Shown: piece after piece, positions 1-8,509 of the stretch
How positions within the stretch are numbered: position 1 is the stretch's first letter
Layout of the letters: every line of letters begins with the position of its first letter
Source of the DNA: Davidsoniella eucalypti
Lineage: Eukaryota > Ascomycota > Sordariomycetes > Microascales > Ceratocystidaceae
NCBI GenBank assembly: GCA_004009845.1
Contig: RMBW01000249.1
Span: 1-19,739 of the forward strand
Direction: 5' to 3'
Length of the DNA: 19,739 nucleotides
The notes under the pieces: generated by a model
The model's database searches: none
Seen by the model: only the letters and a program-made list of their open reading frames with translations
Told to the model about the DNA's origin: nothing
Translations under genes and position numbers: made by a program

Positions 1-347
1 GAAACGAGCGTGGGCTGGCTCGCTATGGCCGACCAGAACAGAAAGGGAGAAACGGGATGTGACCCAAGTGGTCGTGGAACGAGGACTCATGTAATGCAAT
101 TGAGGCCGGTTGGGAAGGGGCGAGGAGTTTGGCGATAGCTGGCCGAGCGGATCTTCGAAACAAGGACAGATAGCACCATCCTGGGGCGCGGACCAAACGA
201 CGGGCAGAGCGGGGTAGCCTGGTGCGCTGATGACGCACGACGGGCGAACCGGCGGGGTAACGTTCCTGGCACCATCGTGCACAGCACTGACTGGTGTAAC
301 CCAGGAAGGAAAAGCGAGAAAAAGAGGAGAAAGTTGAGGAAAATCAT
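1..347 (-). pseudogene. Element F gag, N-terminal part, frameshifted
   Basis: The likely start is the ATG at 347-345 in a good context (CCACCATGA). The first residues, MIFLNFLLFFSLFLPGLHQ, are strongly hydrophobic like the Gag N-termini of A, C and E. Homology then continues in another frame (from about 240 leftwards) with APGWCYLSLFRR and FHDHLGH, which match PGWCYLALFKR and HFHSHLGH in element C Gag. That frame stops at 25-23, and a third frame carries VLVGHSEPAHARF, similar to IIGHIVPGQSS in element E Gag. At least two frameshifts are therefore needed, so this copy is dead. An intron is a less likely explanation, as none of the related gag genes has one. Function by family: the structural protein of the virus-like particle. 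Confidence 0.7.
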
Positions 348-364
348 GGTGGGGGCAGACAAAA

Positions 365-861
365 TGTGAGTTTACACAACTAAATGTGAAAGACTCCTCA
401 CAAGCGAGAGCAAACAGTAAAGCTTTTCCAAACGCTCAACTTTACCGTGAAAACTCGCTACGACGCAAGAAACAAGTTCTGCAGTAACGAGAAGTCAACT
501 GGCTTAAGAGAAAGAGTTTATTCCAAACTTTGTAGTATGGTCTTGGGTGCGAAGAGAGTTATAACAAGGAGTTGTCTGAATCTGACAAAGTGAAAGCGAA
601 GAGAGAGAGGACAAGACGAATCGTGTTGAACAGTCAACAATAAGAGAATCAGGTATCTTCTTTAAAGTGTGACGATCTACGACGAGAACGAGGCTTGCAG
701 AAGTAGAAGAGATATAGTATTTGACGAGGTTAAAGAAGATAGAGAGGGAAGAGAAGAACTAGACAAGAATAAGGAGGGGAGACGGCCTCCTTATATAGAC
801 AAAAGTAACGGCTGTGGTAGATACCACAGCCAACAAGATTGGGTCCTAGATCCTTTCAACA
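365..861 (-). repeat. 5' LTR of element F (inner boundary tentative)
   Basis: The outer boundary at 861 is firm because it interrupts pol of A and starts TGTTGAAAGG. The inner boundary is inferred from the motif CTCACA followed by TTTTG, which resembles the LTR end plus TTTTG seen in A, C, D and E; this gives about 497 bp. A TATATAAG box lies at about 799-792 and an AATAAA at about 521-516 on the minus strand. No 11-nt self-complementary primer pair was found here, unlike the other elements, and only 17 nt would separate the LTR from the gag ATG. Confidence 0.5.
791..831 (-). promoter_or_regulatory. F LTR promoter: 10-bp inverted repeat plus TATA box
   Basis: On the minus strand the arm GGCTGTGGTA (831-822) is followed by its exact reverse complement TACCACAGCC (819-810) with a 2-nt centre. 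TCTATATAAGG follows about 11 nt downstream. The position matches the dyads in the LTRs of A, C and E although the sequence differs. Confidence 0.6.
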
Positions 862-3601
862 GGCGACGCTGAATGCCGAACCGGCGACATACTTCTCCCC
901 AGAATAATTGCGCAAATTGAGGCCCTCTGTCGGAGACGATTGCTTGAGGAAAACCGTGGTGCGAGAAAACATGGATTAGCAAGGCTTCAGCGGTGGCTTG
1001 TGCAGTTGTAGACGACATAGGGATCAGGATCTGGGATTTAGACAGGCGGTCGGTGACACCTAGAATGGAAGTATAGCCTGAAGAGGTAGGTAGTGGGCCA
1101 ATAAAGTCCATTGCTAGTTCAGCCCAGGGTCTAGACGGTACAGGCAGAGGTTTCAATAGGCCGCGCTTCTGCTCTCGCCAGATCTTGCTCTTGCCGCAAG
1201 AGGAGCAGTTGGACACGAATCGTCGGACGTCGTTAGTCAGGCCAGGCCAGGCATACTCGCGCGATACAAGATCACGGGTGATTGCTCTTCCTGGGTGTCC
1301 GGCCAGAGTAGAGTCGTGAATTTGCTGGATAATCTTGGTTCTCAGGGGTTCGTAATATGGGACCCAAAGTCTATCACGCCAGCGCAGCAGTCCGTCTTGG
1401 TCAACCTTACATTCACTCATCTGCCATTGCAGACCCCAGTCAGCGGGGAACGAGCGGGCTTCGTCTCGTACTAATTTACGAGCCAGCCACCAGCGGTTAT
1501 TATTGGCAAGGGCTTGGTTCCATAGGTCAGTCATCTCGGGGTCAGCAAAAGGGGATGATACTACTTCTCTAGTTGCGTTATCGTCAGTCGGCGCATCCTT
1601 GTCTGGCTCCTGAGCCCAAACTGCGCCGATTACTACCAGGTCATTGCTCGACTCACTCTTTTCGAGGAGTTGGTGCACACGACTGGCCAGCCTATCGTCT
1701 TTTTCGTCGGCTGGCATGTCCTGGTCCCTTCTTGAAAGGGCGTCTGGTACGATTTGCTCGGTGCCTGGGCGGTGGCGCAGGCAGAAGCTAAAGTCAGAGA
1801 GCTCATATCCCCAGCGACGCTGTCTCTCGGCAAGCGTCCTCTTAGTGCGAAAGTACTCCAGATTACGGTGGTCAGTGTATACCACAAAGTCAACCCCTAG
1901 GAGGAAATGGCGCCATTCTCGAATGGACCAGTAAATAGCCAACATCTCCTTGTCGTGAATCGGGTAATTGGCTTCCGGGGGAGTAAGTTTGCGCGAGAGG
2001 AAGGCGATGGGGTGCATAAGGCCATCATCGCCTCGCTGGGATAATTCTGCTCCTAAGGCGTAACCAGACGAGTCGGCGGTCAGTACAGTTTCTTTCAGGG
2101 GGTCAAAAGGAATCAGAACAGGGGGAGTAAGGAAGGCTTTCTTAACTTCGGCAAAAGAGTGAGCGCAGGCATCAGACCATACGAAAGGGGTGTCCTTCTT
2201 GGTTAACCCTACCAGAGGCGCCATTAATTCTGACAGTCGAGGCACAAAGTCTCGATAGAAGTTGACAAAGCCGATGAAACCACGTAGACCTTTCAAAGTT
2301 GTGGGAGAATTCCAGTTGCGAATCGCAAGGGTTTTCTCAGGGTCTGCCTTGATGCCAATACCTGGGCCTACGATGAAGCCAAGGAACTTGATTTCCTTAG
2401 CTAGGAACTGGCACTTGCGCAAGTCGAGTTGCAGGCCGGCGAGATCGAGTGCATGGACAATTTCGAGCACTAATTTCCTGTGCTCTTCCTCAGTACCACT
2501 GGAGTAGATGTCCACGTCGTCAATGTATGCGCTGCAGCTGATGCCTAGCCACTTTCGGAGGACCGAGTTGATGTAGCGTTGAAACGCAGCAGGGGCATTC
2601 GTCAGGCCAAAGGGGATCACGTTCCACTCGAAGGCGCCTAGGGGAGTCCGGAAAGCGGTTAACTCCTCATAGCCAGGGGCTATACGAATGCGATGGAATG
2701 CAGCAATGACATCAACCTTGGACACCCATTTGGCTTCCGAAATTTGCCGCAGGGTGTCATGGATAAGGGGTAAGGGGTATGAGTCCTTTTTGGAAATAGC
2801 GTTAACTGCGCGGTAGTCTACGCAGAAACGAATTCCACCTCCAGGTTTCTTTACAAATAGCACTGGAGAGCCCACTTCAGACTTTGTGTCCTTTATCCAT
2901 TTAGTAGCCAGTAGTTCCGTCAGCGTCTTCTGCATCACCAACAGCTCTGCGCGAGACAACGGGTACAGCGATTGTATAGGTAACGTCTTTCCCTCCATCA
3001 GCTCGATCTTCAAGTCCACTCCAGGCCGGTGCGGCGGGAGGTCCTTGGACGCTTTTGCTTCGAAGGCAGAGGCTACGGGTCTTAACCACTCAGGTAGCGG
3101 CGGTCTCTCCTGTTCCTTTTGCGCTAATGCTCTGTTGACGTCCTCCAGCGTAATACGGAAGATGGCGAGGTCGTCGTCGTTGTCGCAAAGGGCATGAAAT
3201 TCGTCGGGAGTAAGTTCTTCGGCTGTAGGTACTTCAATCTGCCCGGAACGAGGGTGCAAGTGCACGTCGTGGTTGATGAGCCAGCGTTGACCGAGTATCA
3301 GGTCTTCGGTCTGGCCGGGGACGACGTAGGCCCATATGTCCTCGTGGTGGTCGGGCAAGTGTAGTGTGAACTGGGCGATTTGGGTGATGACGGGAGGACT
3401 GGTTTGCGATGCAGCGAGTGATACCTTACGAGGTTCGATGGGTAATGTCTTCGTGGCGTAGGCGAGTAGGCGCGGGGGCACGACGGCGAGGCAGAGACAG
3501 CCACTGTCGACGAGAGCCTTCGTAGAAAAGGTATTCATAGATAAATCTAGATACGTTCCCTTAGCTCCCATCTCTAATCTAACTATCTGTTCGCCTTCCA
3601 T
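862..3601 (-). pseudogene. pol: Element A pol (PR-RT-RNase H-IN), cut by element F
   Basis: The polyprotein opens with MEGEQIVRLEMGAKG and runs without a stop for about 913 codons until the F insertion. Visible in order: aspartic protease ALVDSGC near residue 30; reverse transcriptase with FCVDYRAVNAI, IPFGLTNAPAAFQ and the catalytic YIDD; RNase H with VLTADSSGYALG, HDKEMLAIYW and YTDHRNLEYF; then the integrase zinc-binding region (HDSTLAGHPGRA...NCSSCGKSK), the first core Asp in AMDFIGPLP and the second in IVSDRGPQF. The frame reaches FGIQRRL and then reads into the F LTR. It therefore lacks the catalytic Glu, the GPY/F module and the chromodomain found in C. By family knowledge the products cut the polyprotein, make cDNA and integrate it. 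Residues before the break look functional. Confidence 0.93.
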
Positions 3602-3613
3602 CGTATCCTCCTT

Positions 3614-3636
3614 ACCAGGGCGCGACTTGTCCTGGT
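3614..3636 (-). promoter_or_regulatory. gag-pol intergenic RNA hairpin, element A
   Basis: On the minus strand, stem arms ACCAGG and CCTGGT enclose an 11-nt loop ACAAGTCGCGC. It lies in the 38-nt spacer between gag stop (3642-3640) and pol ATG (3601). The loop is identical to that of B and C, but two base pairs of the stem differ in a paired way (GTCAGG/CCTGAC there). Confidence 0.7.
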
Positions 3637-3639
3637 CAC

Positions 3640-5569
3640 CTAAAAATCCATCAAATCATCCTCATCAGTGGCCGGGCGGTGCGTGTTGGTAGGGGCCACC
3701 ACGGCGGTGCTTTCGGACGAGGGCAGCAGGCGATCCATCATCAGGTGGTCCGTTTTCGCAAGTTCTTCACGTACCGCGGGGCGGACTTCATCGCGTATGG
3801 CCGTCTTCACAGCGCTGTTGATTGCGTTGACCAGCACCTTGTTCGTCTTGGTCCGTGTAAGGTTCTGCGAGAGGGCATTGGTTGGCGATGTGCCCGGGCT
3901 GTGAGCAGATGAAGCAGACTCCTTCTCGAAACATGCGATTGCGTTCAGCAGGGTTAGGACGTGGCCTATCATTGCGGGGTTGCTGAGGTTGACGAGGTGC
4001 GTTGTTACGTGAAGGGGGCTCGGCACGCGCTCTCCAGTTGTCGCTATCGCGGTAGTGGGTAGGACGCGAGGTCTTCTTCGTGTAAGGACCGTAGTAATCG
4101 TGGTGGCGGCTGAAATGGTCGAGCAGGCTCTCAGTGACTTCCCTGTAAGTAGGCAGGCTCCAGAGGATGGTGGTTTTGACCACTAGCTCTTCCCGTGTGG
4201 CGCGACGTAGGAGGTCGATGAGCATGTCGTCGTCTTGCATACCTGCGGCCAGAGCTAACCCTTCGAAACGGTTGAAGAAGTCGAGGAATGATTCGTGGGA
4301 CTCCTGGCGGGCACCAAAGAAAGCAGTGCGGGCTTGCGACTTACGGGCACGGCTGCGGAACATGAGGTCGAGTTTGTCTAGCAGCTTGTCGTATGAGCCG
4401 GGCTGTTCGCTAATGGAGACGAAGAATTCGTTGAGTTTGGCGCGTGTGTCGGTGCCCAGTCGGCTGAACAGGTAAGCAGTTCGGGCCAGCTCGTCGCCTA
4501 TAGCTCGGCCATCGATTCGCATCTTGAAGACTGCTAGGGTTCGCCAGTTTTCATACTCTGCGTGAGTGCCTCCAAATTCGATAAGGTGAGGCTGAGATGG
4601 GCGGACGCGGCTACGGGATCTCGAACGTCTTCGGGTAGTGACGGCAGTAGTTGGGACGGGAGGCATGGCGGGAGCAGTGGGTTCAGTATGGTTGCCTATG
4701 ACCAATTGGGACAGTAGCGAGACAGTGTCCTTCAATTCCCTAAGTTCGTTAAGCAGCGCATTGTCGGCAGGCTGGGGGGCGCGTGAATGAGCAGGGCCAG
4801 GAGAACGCGTCGGCTGACGGCCACGGGATGGGGGACGCGACGCGTGGCGGACAGACATCCCCATGCTTTCGGCCAGACGGGCCAAGTCAGAGTCGGGGGA
4901 AGGGTGCTGGCTGACGGAGGGGCGACGACGAGAATGGGTATCTACACCAGGGGCAAAGTGGGATAGGCTTCGAACAGAGGCAGCACGACTAATGGCACGG
5001 GTGTGAGTGGTCTCGTACGAGATTAGTTCCTCAGCTTCATATGCAGCGGCCCGTGGAGCGACTAGAGGAGCGCGGGAAGAGTGCACGGGGTTACCATCCT
5101 TATCACGCGGGGGAGAGCGTGGGATGCCGATGAAACAGGAGGAAAGGAGACGTGAGGATACGTGGGCACGAGCATGCGTCTCGCGGATTACGCGGTTACC
5201 ACAGGTGACGTGGCTAACAAAGTCATCGGTGAAGGTGAGGTGACCTAAGTTATCGTGAAAGTGTTCCTTATGGGCGAGGACGTCGCGTGTCAGAGGGCAA
5301 AAGCCAAGGAGGGAGGCCAGACGGGCGCGCTCCTTGCGCTTGAATAGTACGAGGTAACACCAGCCGGGCTTGCGCCAGGCGCGTTTCGTAGGTAGGTCGA
5401 AAGCGGACAAGATATAGCCTTCAGTTGATTCCTGGTTGGGTTTCAGGAAGGGGGCACGCGTCAGAGCAAAGTTAAGCCAGGTCATAGTAACTCGGTAGCT
5501 CCAGGTGTCGTAGATGCAGTGAGTCAGAGTGGCGAGGAGGCCCCAGAACAGGAATAGCAAGTCGGACAT
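3640..5569 (-). pseudogene. gag: Element A gag with a frameshift after the zinc knuckle
   Basis: The start is the ATG at 5569, giving MSDLLFLFWGLLATL, matching the start of the intact C gag (MSDLIFLFLV). In order: hydrophobic N-terminus; PGWCYLVLFKRKER module near residues 68-82; a variable, Arg/Ser/Pro-rich middle; a capsid-like region from LIEFGGTHAEYENW; and one CCHC zinc knuckle, CFICSQPGHIANQC (spacing CX2CX4HX4C). The frame then ends at 3788, while the homologous tail (VNAINSAVKTAIRDEV...DEDDLMDF, stop 3642-3640) continues in another frame. A one-base shift has therefore occurred between about 3890 and 3840. The tail matches C Gag (VNAIRTVMREEI...LIELDF). Family role: particle assembly and RNA packaging. 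Confidence 0.88.
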
Positions 5570-5877
5570 AGTGACTTAATCGGTGCGCGAGAAGTGGACG
5601 AGCGGACAGATGGGGCAGGTGTGACTAGGGCAAGCAGACGGCTTGGACAGAACAGAATAAGGCAAGCAGACGGCTTGGACAAAAGGGAGAAAGCGAGCGG
5701 TCGGCTTGAACAGAGTGAAGAGGCAAGCGGACGGCTTGAGTAGAAGGGAAAGCAAGCGGACGGCTTGGACAGAAGGGAAGGCAAGCGGACGGCTTGGACA
5801 GGAAAAAAAAAGGCAAGCGGTCGGCTTGGACAGGAAAGAGGGCAAGCAGACGGCTTGGACAACAAAACTTAAGAGTT
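5570..5877 (-). repeat. Element A leader with eight tandem short hairpins
   Basis: Between primer site and gag, a unit of about 29-32 bp is repeated eight times; plus-strand hairpin cores start at 5631, 5663, 5694, 5724, 5753, 5782, 5814 and 5843. Read on the transcript strand, each core is CAAGC, a 5-nt loop (CGTCT, CGTCC or CGACC), then GCTTG, so each is a small inverted repeat. The 5694 copy has one mismatch. The small reading frames here are repeat artefacts rich in Pro/Ser/Leu. The leader may serve RNA packaging or translation; that is inference. Confidence 0.85.
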
Positions 5878-5888
5878 ATCGGTCTCAA
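5878..5888 (-). promoter_or_regulatory. Primer binding site of element A (self-priming type)
   Basis: TTGAGACCGAT on the minus strand, 2 nt inside the LTR end. It is the exact reverse complement of ATCGGTCTCAA at 5954-5944 in the same LTR, the predicted 5' end of the transcript. This is the geometry known from Tf1, where the first 11 nt of the mRNA prime reverse transcription. No tRNA-type TGG primer site is present. Confidence 0.8.
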
Positions 5889-5890
5889 AA

Positions 5891-6069
5891 TGAGACGATA
5901 TACGAGGATTTGCAAGGAAAAATGGTCGTAAAAGTGGATTGAATTGAGACCGATGAGGGAGAAAGAGAAACTAAGACTAAACTACGAGGGAATCGGTCCC
6001 TATTTATGTCAAAGTCAAGTAGGGCCAAGGCATGACTTGGCCAATACTGATGGGCCTTAGACCCTTACA
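5891..6069 (-). repeat. 5' LTR of element A (179 bp)
   Basis: Starts TGTAAGGGTCTAAGGCC at 6069 and ends ATATCGTCTCA at 5891 on the minus strand. It shares the terminal blocks, the ATAAATAGGGACC promoter core and the ATCGGTCTCAA block with the C-type LTRs but differs in U3. The transcript probably starts at 5954. Confidence 0.9.
5998..6042 (-). promoter_or_regulatory. A LTR promoter: 7-bp inverted repeat plus TATA-like box
   Basis: On the minus strand GGCCAAG (6042-6036) and CTTGGCC (6029-6023) form a perfect dyad with a 6-nt centre. CATAAATAGGG follows about 15 nt downstream at 6008-5998, and the presumed RNA start is at 5954. Confidence 0.6.
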
Positions 6070-6083
6070 TAGATAGCCAACAT
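6070..6083 (-). pseudogene. 14-bp slice of B pol between element A and a solo LTR
   Basis: Read on the minus strand this is ATGTTGGCTATCTA, matching the RNase H codons for MLAIY in element C (atgttggccatctac). The AACAT at 6079-6083 is one copy of the solo LTR target duplication. The next base, 6069, is the start of the A LTR. Confidence 0.85.
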
Positions 6084-6264
6084 TGAGACGATATACGAGG
6101 AGTTGCGATGAAAACTGGTCGTAAAAGAGTAGTTCGATTGAGACCGATGAAGGAGAAAGAGAAACTAAGACTAATAATCGGCGGGAATAGGTCCCTACTT
6201 ATAGCCGATTCTAGTACTGACAAGGAGTGCCTTGGCTAACCTTACTAGGCCTTAGTCTCTTACA
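6084..6264 (-). repeat. Solo LTR of the C family (181 bp), TSD AACAT
   Basis: TGTAAGAGACTAAGG...ATATCGTCTCA on the minus strand, differing from the C LTR at only a few positions. It is flanked by the 5-bp duplication AACAT at 6079-6083 and 6265-6269, and B pol reads across when the LTR and one copy are removed. It is therefore the product of an insertion followed by LTR-LTR recombination, not the 3' LTR of B. It retains the CTATAAGTAGGG promoter core and the ATCGGTCTCAA block. Confidence 0.9.
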
Positions 6265-7922
6265 AACATCTCCTTATCGTGAATGGGGTAATTGGCTTCG
6301 GGGGGTGTAAGTTTGCGTGAGAGAAAGGCAATGGGGTGCATGAGACCATCGTCTCCTCGCTGGGACAACTCTGCTCCTAGGGCGTAACCGGAAAAGTCCG
6401 CGGTCAATACCGTTTCTCTCAACGGGTCGAAAGGGGTCAGGACAGGGGGAGTGAGGAAAGCTTTCTTAACCTCGGCGAAAGCGTGCGCGCATGCGTCAGA
6501 CCAGACAAAGGGGGTATCCTTCTTGGTTAACCCTACCATCGGCGCTATCATCTCAGATAGTCGAGGTACAAAGTCTCGATAGAAATTGACGAAGCCGATA
6601 AATCCACGTAGACCTTTCAAAGTAGTGGGAGAACTCCAGTTGCGAATCGCAAGGGTTTTCTCAGGGTCTGCCTTGATGCCAATACCTGGGCCAACGATGA
6701 AGCCGAGGAACTTGATTTCCTTAGCCAGGAACTGGCACTTGCGGAGGTCGAGTTGCAGACCGGCGAGATCGAGTGCGTGGACGATTTCGAGCACTAACTT
6801 CCTGTGCTCTTCCTCAGTACCACTGGAGTAGATGTCTACATCGTCAATGTAGGCGCTGCAGCTGATGCCTAGCCATTTCCGAAGGACCGAATTGATGTAA
6901 CGCTGGAACGCAGCAGGGGCATTAGTCAAACCGAAAGGGATCACGTTCCATTCAAAGGCCCCTAGGGGAGTCCGAAAAGCGGTTAACTCCTCATAGCCAG
7001 GGGCTATACGAATACGATGGAAGGCGGCAATGACATCGACCTTGGAGACCCATTTGGCAGCCGAGATTTGCCGAAGGGTGTCGTGGATAAGGGGAAGTGG
7101 GTAGGAATCCTTCTTGGAGATAGCGTTGACTGCGCGGTAGTCCACACAGAAGCGAATTCCACCTCCAGGTTTCTTTACAAATAGGACGGGAGAGCCCACT
7201 TCAGATTTTGTATCCTTTATCCATCTTGTCCCCAGTAGTTCAGTCAAAGTCTTTTGCATCACCAACAGTTCAGCACGCGACAGCGGGTAGAGCGATTGTA
7301 CCGGTAACGTTTTCCCTTCAAGCAGTTCGATCTTCAGGTCTACTCCAGGCCGGTGTGGCGGGAGGTCCTTGGATGCCTTCGCTTCAAATGCTGAGGCCAC
7401 GGGTCTTAACCAGTCAGGTAGGGGCGGTCGTTCCTGTTCCTTCTGCTCCAGCGCCCTGTTGACATCTTCTAACGTGATGCGGAATACAGCGGCGTCGTCG
7501 TTGTCACAGAGTTTATGGAACTCTTCCGGCGTTAGTTCTTCGGCCGTAGTGACTTCGATTTGTCCAGAGCGCGGGTGCAGGTGCACATCGTGATTAATCA
7601 GCCAGCGTTGACCGAGTATTAAGTCTTCGGTTTGGCCGGGGACGACGTAGGCCCAAATGTCCTCGTGGTGGTCAGGTAGGTGTAGCGTAAACTGTGCTAT
7701 CTGAGTGATGACGGGTGGATCGGACTGGGAGGAGGCGAGGGAGACCTTGCGTGGCTCGATGGGCTGGGTCTGGCTAGCGTAGGGTAGGAGGCGCGGAGGG
7801 ACGACGGCGAGGCAGAGGCAGCCACTATCGACGAGAGCTTTTGTTGGAAGTTCATTTAAAGACAAATCTAAATATAAACCCTTGGCTCCCATCTGTGTTT
7901 TAACTATTTCCTCACCCACCAT
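6265..7922 (-). pseudogene. pol: Element B pol, PR-RT and start of RNase H
   Basis: Starts at ATG 7922 with MVGEEIVKTQMGAKGLYLDL and is open for about 552 codons. Protease ALVDSGC is near residue 30; RT carries FCVDYRAVNAI, IPFGLTNAPAAFQ and SAYIDDVDIYS; RNase H begins with VLTADFSGYALG and reaches NYPIHDKEM, where the solo LTR interrupts it and adds a few foreign residues and a stop. Compared with C and A, Ser is replaced by Phe next to the first RNase H Asp (ADF versus ADS). Integrase and chromodomain are absent, since the downstream part of B lies beyond element A outside the window. Protein similarity to C pol is very high. Confidence 0.93.
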
Positions 7923-7934
7923 CGTATTCTCCTT

Positions 7935-7957
7935 GTCAGGGCGCGACTTGTCCTGAC
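7935..7957 (-). promoter_or_regulatory. gag-pol intergenic RNA hairpin, element B
   Basis: On the minus strand, arms GTCAGG and CCTGAC enclose loop ACAAGTCGCGC, between gag stop TAG (7963-7961) and pol ATG (7922). Same 38-nt spacer length as in A, C and E. Confidence 0.7.
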
Positions 7958-7960
7958 TAC

Positions 7961-8293
7961 CTAAAAATCCAACTCTATGAGGTCGTACTCCGACCCGTTA
8001 TCCGCTGCCTTTGAGTCAACCTTGGCTACCGTGGTGGTGGTGTTATCAGGGGGAGGCAGCACACGATCCATGGCACGTTCGTCGTACTTGGCGATTTCCT
8101 CACGCATTACCGTGCGTATGGCGTTGATAGACAGCTGGTTGTTCGAGGGGCCTGGCTGGGAAGAGCGCTGGGGGCAACGGCGTGCGATGTGATCCTTGAG
8201 TCCACAGATAAAGCATGCGTTCTCGCGCATTAACCGGTGTCGTTCCGACTCGGACAGTTTTGGTCTGTCTGAGCGGGTAGCAAGCTGAGGACG
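7961..8293 (-). pseudogene. gag: Element B gag, 3' part
   Basis: Continues the gag fragment 17125-16155 across element C: residues RREN before the insertion are followed by RPQLATRSDRPKLSESERHR here, as in intact C gag (RRENRPQPAARSERPKLSES). It carries the zinc knuckle CFICGLKDHIARRC (CX2CX4HX4C) and the acidic tail ending YDLIELDF with stop TAG. The reading frame is open; the gene is broken only by insertions (C here, E further upstream). Confidence 0.9.
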
Positions 8294-8298
8294 GTTCT
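8294..8298. repeat. Target site duplication GTTCT, left copy, element C
   Basis: GTTCT at 8294-8298 abuts the TG of the C 5' LTR; the second copy is at 16155-16159 directly after the 3' LTR. Both flanks are gag of B, so this fixes the limits of C. Confidence 0.93.
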
Positions 8299-8479
8299 TG
8301 TAAGAGACTAAGGCCTAGTAAGGTTAGCCAAGGCATTCCTTGTCAGTACTAGAATCGGCTATAAGTAGGGACCTATTCCCGCCGATTATTAGTCTTAGTT
8401 TCTCTTTCTCCTTCATCGGTCTCAATCGAATCATTCTTTTACGACCAGTTTTCTTCGCAACTCCTCGTATATCGTCTCA
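8299..8479 (+). repeat. 5' LTR of element C (181 bp)
   Basis: Begins TGTAAGAGACTAAGG and ends ATATCGTCTCA, and is identical by eye to the 3' LTR at 15974-16154. The likely RNA start is ATCGGTCTCAA at 8415-8425, after a pyrimidine-rich stretch (TTTCTCCTTC), about 55 nt downstream of the TATA box. Confidence 0.95.
8329..8365 (+). promoter_or_regulatory. C LTR promoter: inverted repeat plus TATA box
   Basis: CAAGG (8329-8333) and CCTTG (8338-8342) form a perfect dyad with a 4-nt centre. TATAAG follows 18 nt downstream at 8360-8365. The same pattern, with other dyad sequences, occurs in the A, E and F LTRs. Confidence 0.55.
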
Positions 8480-8481
8480 TT

Positions 8482-8492
8482 TTGAGACCGAT
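8482..8492 (+). promoter_or_regulatory. Primer binding site of element C (self-priming type)
   Basis: TTGAGACCGAT, 2 nt after the LTR end, is the exact reverse complement of ATCGGTCTCAA at 8415-8425 in the LTR. In Tf1 such a pair lets the 5' end of the mRNA fold back and prime its own reverse transcription. Confidence 0.82.
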
Positions 8493-8509
8493 AACTTCTT
8501 TATCTTGTC

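Larger units (their letters stand above)
1..861 (-). mobile_element. Element F: gypsy-like LTR retrotransposon, 5' end only
   Basis: This is the left-most element, read on the minus strand; it continues out of the window to the left. Its LTR starts with TG at 861, exactly where the integrase reading frame of element A stops matching its homologues (A reads ...FGIQRRL and then unrelated sequence). It holds an LTR and a broken gag start that is recognisably related to the gag of the other elements but far more diverged. Its LTR shares no obvious sequence with the 179-181 bp LTRs of A-E. The target duplication cannot be confirmed because the other end is missing. Confidence 0.8.
862..6069 (-). 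mobile_element. Element A: Ty3/gypsy chromovirus-type element, 3' end missing
   Basis: Minus-strand element with 5' LTR (6069-5891), self-complementary primer site (5888-5878), leader with tandem hairpins, gag, intergenic hairpin and pol. It is cut at 862 by element F; the rest of the integrase, the chromodomain and the 3' LTR would lie beyond F outside the window. Its outer flank at 6070 is pol sequence of element B, so A inserted into B, 14 bp from the solo LTR at 6084-6264. Confidence 0.9.

Noticed and set aside
1..347. An intron joining the two F gag frames
   Set aside because: Related gag genes here are intronless, the frame changes more than once, and simple frameshifts in a decayed copy explain it better.
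669..872. A plus-strand gene at 669-872
   Set aside because: It runs antisense through the F LTR, including its TATA box and inverted repeat, and has low-complexity composition.
5631..5857. Regularly spaced repeats resembling a CRISPR array
   Set aside because: Spacing segments are short, low-complexity and similar to each other, no cas genes are present, and the array sits in the leader of a eukaryotic LTR retrotransposon.
5878..5888. tRNA-type primer binding sites
   Set aside because: No TGG-initiated tRNA 3'-end complement follows the LTRs; instead an exact match to the LTR's own complement is found in A, C, D and E.
5576..5915. Overlapping small frames rich in Pro, Ser and Leu in the A leader (and 8340-8864 in C)
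   Set aside because: They are translations of the hairpin repeats in several frames, start upstream of or inside LTRs, and are not conserved as proteins.
6084..7922. Reading 6084-6264 as the 3' LTR of B joined to a deleted pol
   Set aside because: The AACAT duplication on both sides and the 14 bp of matching pol sequence beyond it show an insertion into pol followed by reduction to a solo LTR.
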